Assembly: GCA_905236275.1 (NCBI GenBank)
Contig: CAJOPI010000128.1
Location: forward strand, 1 to 9,896
Length of the DNA: 9,896 nt
Direction: 5' to 3'
DNA from: an uncultured Lachnospiraceae bacterium
GTDB lineage: Bacteria; Bacillota; Clostridia; Lachnospirales; Lachnospiraceae
Shown: in pieces, positions 1-6,386 of the stretch
How positions within the stretch are numbered: position 1 is the stretch's first letter
Layout: every line of letters begins with the position of its first letter
The notes under the pieces: generated by a model
What the model saw: only the letters and a program-made list of their open reading frames with translations
The model's database searches: none
Told to the model about the DNA's origin: nothing
Program-made: the position numbers and the translations under genes

Positions 1-95
1 AAAAAGTATTTTGGCAAGTCTCTATCCGATAGCTGATGTCACTGGCCGATGTGCGAAAAACGTGACCGGGAATGATAAAAAAAGGGGAGAGGAAA
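1..95. other. upstream leader or tail of a preceding gene, undetermined
   Basis: No gene can be supported here. All three forward frames are short: one stops at 34-36, another at 30-32, and the third runs on from the window edge without a start, past the chaperone start, to a stop at 110-112. The region could hold the end of an upstream gene (a tube or sheath gene would be expected in this kind of cluster) followed by a short leader. I recognise no conserved C-terminus, promoter or convincing terminator. Confidence 0.3.
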
Positions 96-464
96 ATGCA
101 GACAGAATTTGAGTTTACTTTACCGAAGGGGTATGTGGATTCAACAGGGGAAGTTCACAGGAACGGAAAAATGAGACTCGCGACGGCGGCGGACGAGATA
201 CTGCCGCTCAGGGATCCGAGGGTTCAGTCGAACTCATCATATTTGACAATAATTCTTTTGTCGAGGGTCATAACACAGCTGGGGACACTTCCGATTGTAT
301 CAAATCAGGTAATAGAACAGCTTTTTACAATGGATCTGGCATATCTTCAGGATTTTTACCAGAGAATAAATATGAGTGAAATGCCATCGTATAAGGTGAC
401 ATGTCCGGAATGCGGCAAGACCCATGAGGTGCCGCTGGATTTTTTATTGAGTCAGGGCTTGTAA
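96..464 (+). CDS. tail assembly chaperone-like protein (P2 gpE / Mu gp41 type), zero-frame product
   Basis: A 122-residue soluble protein. The N-terminal core contains GYVDSTGEVHRNGKMRLATA, then EILPLRDPRV, then a helical stretch with LTIILLSRVITQLG and an FTMDLAYLQDFY helix. This resembles the tail assembly chaperone family of P2 gpE and Mu gp41, which binds tube and tape-measure proteins during assembly and is absent from the finished particle. The C-terminal part carries one CPECG knuckle followed by HEVPLDF, suggesting half of a zinc site. The in-frame ATG at 72 would add eight residues, but the ATG at 96 has the purine-rich ribosome binding site GGGGAGAGG at 84-92, so 96 is preferred. 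The frame ends 16 bases after a T TTT TTA heptamer, and a conserved domain continues in the -1 frame, so this is probably the short form of a frameshift pair. The family call is from remembered sequence patterns. Confidence 0.75.
   Translation: MQTEFEFTLPKGYVDSTGEVHRNGKMRLATAADEILPLRDPRVQSNSSYLTIILLSRVITQLGTLPIVSNQVIEQLFTMDLAYLQDFYQRINMSEMPSYKVTCPECGKTHEVPLDFLLSQGL
440..446 (+). other. candidate programmed -1 ribosomal frameshift site (T TTT TTA)
   Basis: The heptamer is phased exactly as X XXY YYZ relative to the upstream chaperone frame: T, then codons TTT (441-443) and TTA (444-446). Slipping back by one base moves ribosomes into the frame of the DUF6760-like domain, whose first new codon is ATT at 446. 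A Shine-Dalgarno-like GAGGTG lies upstream at 426-431, eight bases before the heptamer, similar in arrangement to the stimulator of the E. coli dnaX frameshift. Downstream only a weak hairpin is visible (456-459 with 464-467). Lambda G/GT and P2 E/E' tail chaperones use the same type of -1 slip. Seen directly: heptamer, phase and lack of another start. Inferred: actual slippage. Confidence 0.75.
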
Positions 465-640
465 GCTATCCACAGGACAGGCTCTATAAGGAAATGGCTT
501 TTCTTGCTTATTATCTGCACTGGTCGCAGGACGAGTTAATGAATATGGATCACAGGGAAAGGCGGCGCTGGTGCAGCGAGATATCGGCGATAAACAAGAA
601 GCTCAGTGGAGATGAAAATAAAAGGATCGAGTTTAAATAG
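446..640 (+). CDS. DUF6760-like eCIS domain, probably made as a -1 frameshift extension of the chaperone
   Basis: This frame encodes 64 residues containing YPQDRLYKEMAFLAYYLHW, then SQDELMNMDHRERRRW and a short helix ending near ISAINKKL. The HW..DE..NMDHRERRRW pattern matches what I remember of DUF6760, a small domain found in contractile injection system clusters, usually beside the tail assembly chaperone and tube genes. Its molecular role is not known to me. The frame is open from 428, but no ATG, GTG, TTG or CTG occurs before the ATG at 494. That ATG lies inside the conserved domain and has no properly spaced ribosome binding site. A -1 slip at 440-446 would fuse it to the chaperone, giving about 181 residues when counted from the start at 96. 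Independent initiation at 494 (48 residues) is the alternative. The coordinates give the -1 frame part only. Confidence 0.7.
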   Translation: MESGLVSYPQDRLYKEMAFLAYYLHWSQDELMNMDHRERRRWCSEISAINKKLSGDENKRIEFK

Positions 641-670
641 AGTATAGACAAATAAGGGCTGGAAATCTGT

Positions 671-1201
671 ATGGGTGTAGATAAATTATACAGCTCTTTT
701 CGATTTCAGGTATCGATGAGCGGAGAAGGGTATACAAAAGATGGCGAAGCAGTTCCGATGGATGCTGCTTTTTCAGAATGTTCCGGAGTAAAGGTTACAA
801 GCCATGTGCTTAGAATGCGGAGCGGTTCGGATGACAGGGGCGTACAGGGAGTGATACCCGCTACTGTTGAATACAGTAACCTTACCCTGACAAGAGGGGC
901 GAGCACGAGCCACAGATTTCTGGAATGGGTTTTTGACTGTCTGCCAACCTTCGAGAAGGGACCGGCGAAGCCCGTCAGGAGGACGATCAAGATAACGGTT
1001 CTCGATGACAATAACAAGCCGGGAATAGTCTGGAGCCTTTACGGTGCGTATCCGGTGTCTTATACATTGGGAAGCATGAACGCACAGGGAAACGGTATGC
1101 TGCTGGAGTCGATAGAATTTGCCTACAGCGGTCTCGGAAGGACAGATCCGCCGGCACCGGTAGCGACACCGACAGGAGAAGAGACTGGAGGTGATCAGTG
1201 A
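671..1201 (+). CDS. phage tail tube protein, gp19 family (first copy)
   Basis: A 176-residue protein of the T4 gp19-like tail tube family, which forms the hexameric rings of the inner tube in contractile systems (Afp1/Afp5-type). Diagnostic stretches are the N-terminal FRFQVSMSG, the SECSGVKV strand (residues about 38-45), YSNLTLTRGAS around residue 69, the FLEWVFDC helix, the KITVLDDNNKPGIVWSLYGAYP stretch broken by a turn, and a late strand LLESIEFAYSGL. A proline/threonine-rich tail of about 20 residues follows the fold, an extension not needed for the ring. The ATG at 671 has a modest purine-rich site (AGGGCTGGA, 655-663). Its stop overlaps the next start by one base (TGATG). It is longer than the next paralogue and is not a close copy, so the two probably occupy different layers: tube body against the baseplate adaptor. 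Confidence 0.88.
   Translation: MGVDKLYSSFRFQVSMSGEGYTKDGEAVPMDAAFSECSGVKVTSHVLRMRSGSDDRGVQGVIPATVEYSNLTLTRGASTSHRFLEWVFDCLPTFEKGPAKPVRRTIKITVLDDNNKPGIVWSLYGAYPVSYTLGSMNAQGNGMLLESIEFAYSGLGRTDPPAPVATPTGEETGGDQ
1187..1196 (+). promoter_or_regulatory. strong ribosome binding site that decides the start of the second tube gene
   Basis: GGAGGTGATC closely matches the complement of the 16S rRNA 3' end. It stands at ordinary spacing from the ATG at 1201 and too close to the in-frame GTG at 1198, so it supports the ATG. It lies inside the end of the previous gene, which implies translational coupling or re-initiation. Confidence 0.75.
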
Positions 1202-1638
1202 TGAAGGATCAGCAGGAGCTGAACAAATACGTCTCCGGTGCGTATTTTGAAGTGGAGATTGGCGGCATAAGCGGTCTCAGCGGTAAATTTACCTCGGTAA
1301 GCGGACTTGGAATGGAGCTTGAATATGAGACCTATTTTGAAGGCGGGTGTATGTCACCGCATTTTCTTGTAGGAAATGCCGTACCCCAGAAGCTTATCCT
1401 TGAGCAGGGAACCGTTACGGAATCGGACGGTTTTTCTAAATGGATAAGTGAGGTTAACAGCGGTGTGAGCCTGCCGACGAGTGGGGACATTACCCTGAAG
1501 GATGCGGCAGGAAAAGCGATGAGAAGCTGGCATATAAATGATGCCGTACTGGTAAGCTATACCGGTCCGGAGTTGAACAGCAATTCTCCAACGCTTGCCG
1601 TAAGCCGGATTGTTTTGATGTATGGAGGATGTACATGA
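1201..1638 (+). CDS. phage tail tube protein, gp19 family (second copy)
   Basis: A 145-residue gp19-like tube protein. It shows the usual order: YVSGAYFEVEIGGISGL near the N-terminus, FTSVSGLGMELEYETYFEGG (residues about 30-49), a strand with QKLILEQGTVTES, the FSKWISEV helix, ITLKDAAGKAMRSWHINDAV, and a final strand. The KL.LE.G.......F..W pattern is the classic tube signature. It starts at the ATG at 1201, chosen by the strong site at 1187-1196, and overlaps the previous stop by one base. Its own stop overlaps the next gene by four bases (ATGA at 1635-1638). Paired tube paralogues are normal in eCIS, where one forms the tube and another the tube-baseplate adaptor near the LysM and gpD proteins. 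Which one does which cannot be decided here, but this copy is nearer the hub genes. Confidence 0.88.
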   Translation: MKDQQELNKYVSGAYFEVEIGGISGLSGKFTSVSGLGMELEYETYFEGGCMSPHFLVGNAVPQKLILEQGTVTESDGFSKWISEVNSGVSLPTSGDITLKDAAGKAMRSWHINDAVLVSYTGPELNSNSPTLAVSRIVLMYGGCT

Positions 1639-4517
1639 GAAATGATGGTTCTATTGCAATGACAAAATTGAATATGTCAGTGATAGACCAGTCAGCTATG
1701 GTTTCCCCGGAGGCATTGCTCTGCGCAAGCTTTGCACAGGGAATCATAGACAGGGCAAAACAGGGATCGGCTTTTTTTACCTATGCTGAACTTGAATACT
1801 TGGATGAAAATGAAGAGGAAGGCGAGGGAAAAGGCAGGGCGGAAAAACAGGTTAAGATAAATTATGACCTGACTTTTGAAATGGTAATTGCACATCTTGA
1901 CGCACTCGAAAGGCAGACGGAAGTAGCCAACAGTGCCGAAAGGAAACTCTTACGAGAGACAATAGAGCGTGAAAGACGCTTACTTCAGGGAAGCTTAAAA
2001 ATCCTTGAAAAAAATTCGAGATACGGAAGTTCCCATATAGCCGGCAGATATAGGGAAAAGCTTGCATTAAAGAAGCTAAGGGACGAAGAGAAAAGAAAAA
2101 GAGACAGAGACAGGGAAAGAAAGGCTGCAGGCAGAGTTAACGAGCTGAAGCTTACACATAAATATGTAAACAGCGAAACTGAAATCAAAGAGCTTATCCG
2201 TAATGGCGAAAGAAGATATACGGATAATAAAGATTACAACAGCTTCGAAGAGCTTATCCGTAATGGCGAAAGAAGGTATACGGATAATAAGGATTACAAG
2301 AGTTTCGAAGAACTTATACAAAATGAAGAGACGATAAGGAAACTTGCAGATGAGATAAAACGCCGTTCTATCGGGGAATCAGATGAAGATGGTAACAGAA
2401 CCTGGATAAATGTCATTTCGCATGAAAGACGTGATATCCCGATCAACAGATATCTGAAGGAGATGGGGACTGGAGAGGTTCAGACCGGTGTTCCCTACGG
2501 TACGGTGGAACTCGAAAACATAATGTCTCCTGCGGAGGGCGAGGAGCTTGCAAAGTCCACCAGGAGAGCAGTAGAGCGACAGATGAGGGAAATCAGGAGC
2601 TTAAAGGAAATCTTAAGCTCCGTTGATATAAATACTCCTTTCAGGGTAAATTACGGAAAAGCTGATAAGGAAAAGAGACAGGGCAGAGATTATGAGTCAG
2701 GCAGCCATGAAGCCGGAGGCTATAATACACAGAAATATGACCTTGGGGAAAAAACGGCTTTTTCCTACCGGAACATTAGAAATGTTTTAGCCCCTGTCAG
2801 TAGGGAAATCGCCTTAAATTCGATATTTAAGGGAAAGGGTTCTGCAGGGGCTGACAGCGGGAGGATCCTAAGGGAGATAATTCCCGGAGCGGGAACAAGG
2901 CTTATAAATGAAATACAGGCACAGCTCGGTCGGGCAGATATGGGCTTTGAACCCATGAATCTTGAAAACTTCAGCATAGATCATGATCTGGAGGAAAAGG
3001 TAAAAGAAGCCTCATCGCTTTCGAAAAAGCAGATAAGGGAAGTACGTGAGTTAAAGAAAATCCTGGCTGATGCGGAGCTTAAAACTCCATTCGCAAAAGA
3101 AACGGACAGAGATAGAAAGGAAGAGGCGGAAGAGGGAAAAGGCACCGGTGAAGGTGAGAAGAAAAAGAGTCCGGAGATAGGACATAAAGAGATAAGGATT
3201 ATCGAGACAAAGGTTTCGGAAGCCCTTAAAAAGGAGACGGACCGGAAATTCAATAAAGAAATCGGAGAAAAGACAAAGGATTTTGTAAGGGTAAGTGAGG
3301 CAGGTAAGAGCCTGCAAAAGAGCATAGAGGAAAATGCCTCAGTCAGAAATACCTTAAGCTCGCTTACCAGAGAAATCGCGGTAAGAAATCTTATAAAGGA
3401 CAGCAGCAAAGACGATTTAAGAAATATCACGAGACTTGTGCACAGCCGGCTTCCCTGGAATGATACACAGGCTGCTGACGAGATACGGGAAAAATACATT
3501 TTCAGAAATATGGGTTATGCCCCGCCGAAGCTTGAAGATATTCTGATTTCCAGTGATAAAAAGGATAAGGAACTGGAAAAGCAGACGATGATCGGAGCGA
3601 AGAGGGAGAGAGAAATCCGGGAGCTTAAAGCGACTTTAGCCGCAAGGGATGCGGAAGATGAGCAGAGGCAGGAGACTGACAGGAGAAAAGAAGAGGAAGA
3701 GGAAAAAAGGGAAAAGAGAAGGGAAGAGATAAGACGCTCGCTTGAAATAAATGAGAAGATAAGAAATGCCCTTGCACCGATAATCAGGGAAATCGCCACC
3801 ATAAGGCTCATGAGGGGGCACTCTCCGAAAGAGCTTAACAATATTACAAAGCTTGTTTCCACGGCCCTTCCGGGAACGGATACGGAGAGCATAAATGCGA
3901 TCAGGACAAGATATGCAAGCTCTGTCATGGGCTTCAGACCCGAAAAACTGGAAGACCTTTTGATTGAAAGAGCTGAAGGAAAAGGGGAAGGAAGGAAATA
4001 CGGCAGGGCTGAAAGGGAGCTTAAGGATATTCCGGGTGCGGCACATGAGAGGGAAAAGAGTGAACTCAGACGTGTGGTAGAGCGAAGAAGGGAACCGGTC
4101 ATAATGGGGGATTATCCTCCGATAGACATGGATTATGGTACGGCTTATCCTGACCTTTTGAAAAGAACTGTCAAGGAACAGGTGGAGCTGAACCTTTCGA
4201 ATGATTTCAAGAAAATCGAGCCGGTGAGCAGACCATTATCTACAGCGGAAAAGTTCATTATGGGCGAGGTTGATGAAAAAATTATCGAGGACATCCCGAA
4301 GCCTAAGGAACAGACCTGGGTAAATCCGATGTTTTCCCCTTACAACAAAAACATGACGGACTTATCTTTCAAGGAAAAGAAAAAGGATGGGGAGAAGGCA
4401 AGGGAAAACGGGAATCCGAAATTCTCGGATGCCGAAATAAGACGCACGGCCGACAAGGTTTTCAAGCTGGTTGAAGAGCGCATTCGTAAGGAAAGGCGCA
4501 GGATAGGAAGGATTTAA
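1635..4517 (+). CDS. giant charged coiled-coil repeat protein of unknown function within the eCIS operon
   Basis: A 960-residue protein, extremely rich in Lys, Arg and Glu, with no signal peptide or membrane segment. The start is the ATG at 1635, in ATGA overlap with the tube gene, because GGAGG (1624-1628) is well spaced for it but abuts the in-frame ATG at 1629. Residues about 1-60 are the only ordinary hydrophobic part (AMVSPEALLCASFAQGIIDR). Residues 60-185 look coiled-coil. A 20-residue tandem repeat spans residues 186-225. Three copies of a module of about 105-115 residues begin at 381, 570 and 709, and a more divergent copy begins near 234. Charged linkers separate them. The C-terminus ends in an amphipathic helix (ADKVFKLVEERIRKERRRIG). 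Its place between tube and hub genes suggests a structural, ruler or internal-cargo role. I cannot name a family; a tape-measure role is only inference. Confidence 0.85.
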   Translation: MRNDGSIAMTKLNMSVIDQSAMVSPEALLCASFAQGIIDRAKQGSAFFTYAELEYLDENEEEGEGKGRAEKQVKINYDLTFEMVIAHLDALERQTEVANSAERKLLRETIERERRLLQGSLKILEKNSRYGSSHIAGRYREKLALKKLRDEEKRKRDRDRERKAAGRVNELKLTHKYVNSETEIKELIRNGERRYTDNKDYNSFEELIRNGERRYTDNKDYKSFEELIQNEETIRKLADEIKRRSIGESDEDGNRTWINVISHERRDIPINRYLKEMGTGEVQTGVPYGTVELENIMSPAEGEELAKSTRRAVERQMREIRSLKEILSSVDINTPFRVNYGKADKEKRQGRDYESGSHEAGGYNTQKYDLGEKTAFSYRNIRNVLAPVSREIALNSIFKGKGSAGADSGRILREIIPGAGTRLINEIQAQLGRADMGFEPMNLENFSIDHDLEEKVKEASSLSKKQIREVRELKKILADAELKTPFAKETDRDRKEEAEEGKGTGEGEKKKSPEIGHKEIRIIETKVSEALKKETDRKFNKEIGEKTKDFVRVSEAGKSLQKSIEENASVRNTLSSLTREIAVRNLIKDSSKDDLRNITRLVHSRLPWNDTQAADEIREKYIFRNMGYAPPKLEDILISSDKKDKELEKQTMIGAKREREIRELKATLAARDAEDEQRQETDRRKEEEEEKREKRREEIRRSLEINEKIRNALAPIIREIATIRLMRGHSPKELNNITKLVSTALPGTDTESINAIRTRYASSVMGFRPEKLEDLLIERAEGKGEGRKYGRAERELKDIPGAAHEREKSELRRVVERRREPVIMGDYPPIDMDYGTAYPDLLKRTVKEQVELNLSNDFKKIEPVSRPLSTAEKFIMGEVDEKIIEDIPKPKEQTWVNPMFSPYNKNMTDLSFKEKKKDGEKARENGNPKFSDAEIRRTADKVFKLVEERIRKERRRIGRI
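2190..2309 (+). repeat. tandem 60-bp direct repeat, two copies
   Basis: Two adjacent 60-base units (2190-2249 and 2250-2309) differ at only four positions by eye. Each encodes 20 residues starting ELIRNGERRYTDNKDY. A short third start (ELIQN) follows at 2310 and then diverges. The unit keeps the reading frame. The near-identity contrasts with the diverged larger modules of the same gene and points to a recent duplication. Confidence 0.95.
2334..4105 (+). repeat. three diverged modules plus a degenerate fourth inside the large repeat protein
   Basis: Modules lie at about 2775-3092, 3342-3659 and 3759-4105, with a degenerate copy at about 2334-2642. Each begins IRNVLAP.SREIA, VRNTLSSLTREIA or IRNALAPIIREIA. 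It continues through a LP...T....N.I segment and reaches MGF/MGY-x-P...LE(D/N) 55 or 56 residues after the opening residue. It then enters a heptad-like helix such as IREVRELKKIL or EREIRELKATL. The degenerate copy keeps the last part (VELENIM, then MREIRSLKEIL and TPF). Copies are similar in protein but clearly diverged in DNA, so this is an old domain repeat. Linkers between modules are rich in Glu, Lys and Arg. Confidence 0.85.
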
Positions 4518-4522
4518 GATTT

Positions 4523-5251
4523 ATGTATGCGGGTGATGGCAACAATAACTCAAACTTACCTTTGAGAAAAATGAAAATAACCAACATGATAACGAAGGAA
4601 TCTTTCTATGTGTTATACAATCCGCAGACTTATTCTGTAGGAAAGGTTGCCGAGTTCGGAGTGCAGCCGGCATTTGATTCGGAATCACCGGGCATCCAGT
4701 TCTCACATGGGACGACGGAAACGCTTTCGATGCAGCTCTTTTTTGACACCTTCAATACGGGCGTGATGAATGCACCGTCGGTTTCTGACGGATTTAAGCT
4801 TGAGGCAACAAAGAGGGTGAATGCCGTTGCCAAATTTCTTGACGTGAGGAAGTTTACGGAAAAGGTCTATAAACTCATGCAGATCGAGGCGAGCGTCCAC
4901 ATCCCGCCGCTTGTAAAGGTGGAGTGGTCAAGCCTGCAGTTCGAAGGAGTGCTGAAAAGCTGTGTTACGAATTTCGTCAAGTTTACCGACCTCGGAATAC
5001 CTGTAAGGGCGACGATGGATGTGGTTTTTTTCCGCTTCAGCAAGATGGATGTCAAGGTTAAGAGCAATCCTTTCGGTTCACCTGACACCGATAAATTTAA
5101 AACGGTTGAAGAGGGGGAGGCACTTTGGAAATATGCAGCCGAGGAATACGGAGAACCGGATAAATGGCGGGAAATCGCCAGCAGCAACCGCCTGTCAAAT
5201 CCACGCCTCCTTCAATCCGGAAAAACCGTACAGATACCGGCATTACAGTAA
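4523..5251 (+). CDS. LysM-containing baseplate hub protein (Afp7 / gp53-like)
   Basis: A 242-residue protein. The N-terminal domain has KMKITNMITKESFYVLYNP, SVGKVAEFGVQ, and GTTETLSMQLFFDTF near residue 65. The middle has PPLVKVEWSSLQFEGVL around residues 129-145 and PVRATMDVVFFRF near 162. A C-terminal LysM domain covers about residues 193-241 (ALWKYAAEEYGEPDKWREIA, then LLQSGKTVQIPAL). This arrangement is typical of the eCIS and phage protein that joins the tube or adaptor ring to the spike hub. The LysM need not bind peptidoglycan; in related particles it is a structural hub element. The ATG at 4523 follows the previous stop by five bases, with GGAAGGAT at 4506-4513 upstream. The gpD-like hub gene follows after ten bases, as is usual for this pair. 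Confidence 0.88.
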   Translation: MYAGDGNNNSNLPLRKMKITNMITKESFYVLYNPQTYSVGKVAEFGVQPAFDSESPGIQFSHGTTETLSMQLFFDTFNTGVMNAPSVSDGFKLEATKRVNAVAKFLDVRKFTEKVYKLMQIEASVHIPPLVKVEWSSLQFEGVLKSCVTNFVKFTDLGIPVRATMDVVFFRFSKMDVKVKSNPFGSPDTDKFKTVEEGEALWKYAAEEYGEPDKWREIASSNRLSNPRLLQSGKTVQIPALQ

Positions 5252-5261
5252 GGGAGAGTAA

Positions 5262-6383
5262 ATGGGAGGATTTGACAAAAGCGGGAAATATGATGTAAGC
5301 AGTCTCGAAAAAAAATACGACTCTTATCTGGCTCCCGCGGCAGAGATAAAAGTCGGCTCCTTCAAGATTGACGGAATGAAGGTTCCTATCGTTTATATAA
5401 AGGTACAGCAGACTGTGAGAAACCGCGCAGGTACTGCGGAATTTGCCATAAACGGACTCTATGACTATGAGAAGAGGGAATGGTCTGAAGGGCTTTTAAC
5501 CAAAATAGATGTAGGAATGAAGGTCACTATCAGCATGGGTTATGTAAAGTCCAAAAAAGAGGTATTCATGGGTTACGTGGATTCCTATACGGTGTCCTAT
5601 CTTTCGAACCAGCAGCCGATGATAACGGTCACCGCGCTTGACGGAATGGGAATACTCATGAGCGGCGGCGCGAGACTTGACTTCGGTAAGAAGAAGACTA
5701 CCGAGATAGTGAAGGAGCTTTTGGGAGAATGCGTCAGTGCAGGCTTTGTAAACAAGCTGGTCGTTGATAAACTTCCGGATTTCAAGACCCAGCTCATGAA
5801 GGAAACAAACTGCAGTAATTATGATTTCCTAAGCCAGATAGCGGAAATGAGCTTTGTAAACTTCTGCGTGATAAACGGCGATATGATCTTTTCAAATCTA
5901 ATGAAAAATTCCTCGCCGCTGATAGAACTCACACTTGGAAGGGAACTCATGGAATATACAAGAACCGTTGCGGTAAGCAAGAATTCGGTGGGTTCGGTGA
6001 CAGTCATAAGTAATGGAACACCGGATAAGACCGAGGTAAGGGGAAAAGCCACTAAGCCTGAAAGCTTAGGCGGTTCGGGAAAGACAGCGTCGGAGAAAGT
6101 CAAGGGACTTTCAAAGACCGAAAGACATATCCGTATGAACTTCCTGCAGTCGGAAAAGGAATGCAAGGATATGGCGCAGAATATCCTGAACTACATGAAT
6201 ATGGGATTTACGGGAGGGAGCTGTAAGTCAGTGGGGCTTCCCGATATAATTCCCGGCAGGTTCATAAAATTGAAGGGGATAGATAACAAATCGGACGGAA
6301 GCTATTTTATAAGCGAGGTCACTCAGATACTTTCAGAGGACGGCTACAGTACGGAGTTCGAACTTAGCGGATTAAGGGGATAG
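5262..6383 (+). CDS. gpD / gp27-like spike hub protein (N-terminal half of VgrG)
   Basis: A 373-residue protein of the phage late control gene D family, equivalent to T4 gp27 and to the first part of VgrG/Afp8. As a trimer it forms the hub that links the six-fold tube to the three-fold spike. Visible family features are YIKVQQTVRNRAGTAEFAI (about residues 45-63), VGMKVTISMGY followed by FMGYVDSYTVSY, ITVTALDGMGILMSG, the TNCSNYDFLSQIAEMSF helix region near residue 182, and the final GSYFISEVTQILSEDGYSTE plus FELSG at the very end. The OB-fold and needle are absent from this chain and are encoded by the next gene. AGGGAGAG (5251-5258) serves as ribosome binding site. The stop is three bases from the next start, implying co-translation of the two halves. 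Confidence 0.88.
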   Translation: MGGFDKSGKYDVSSLEKKYDSYLAPAAEIKVGSFKIDGMKVPIVYIKVQQTVRNRAGTAEFAINGLYDYEKREWSEGLLTKIDVGMKVTISMGYVKSKKEVFMGYVDSYTVSYLSNQQPMITVTALDGMGILMSGGARLDFGKKKTTEIVKELLGECVSAGFVNKLVVDKLPDFKTQLMKETNCSNYDFLSQIAEMSFVNFCVINGDMIFSNLMKNSSPLIELTLGRELMEYTRTVAVSKNSVGSVTVISNGTPDKTEVRGKATKPESLGGSGKTASEKVKGLSKTERHIRMNFLQSEKECKDMAQNILNYMNMGFTGGSCKSVGLPDIIPGRFIKLKGIDNKSDGSYFISEVTQILSEDGYSTEFELSGLRG

Positions 6384-6386
6384 GAA

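Noticed and set aside
38..66. Possible terminator hairpin (GTCAC ... GTGAC)
   Set aside because: Only five base pairs with a loop of 19 bases and no T-run; not convincing.
72..95. Upstream ATG at 72 as start of the chaperone
   Set aside because: The added residues (MIKKGERK) are encoded by the ribosome binding site of the ATG at 96, and no good site precedes 72.
447..484. Long-range stem (449-453 with 480-484) as frameshift stimulator
   Set aside because: Five pairs including one G-U around a 26-base loop; too weak to claim without folding or covariation evidence.
2981..4102. Long reverse-strand open frames (172 and 195 codons, plus others) opposite the large repeat protein
   Set aside because: They are Ser/Leu/Phe-rich mirror products of a Lys/Glu/Arg-rich coding strand, with no homology or ribosome binding site that I can see.
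5019..5261. 80-codon forward open frame overlapping the LysM gene end
   Set aside because: It lies in another frame of a well-supported gene, its composition is not protein-like, and the ribosome binding site near its end serves the gpD-like gene.
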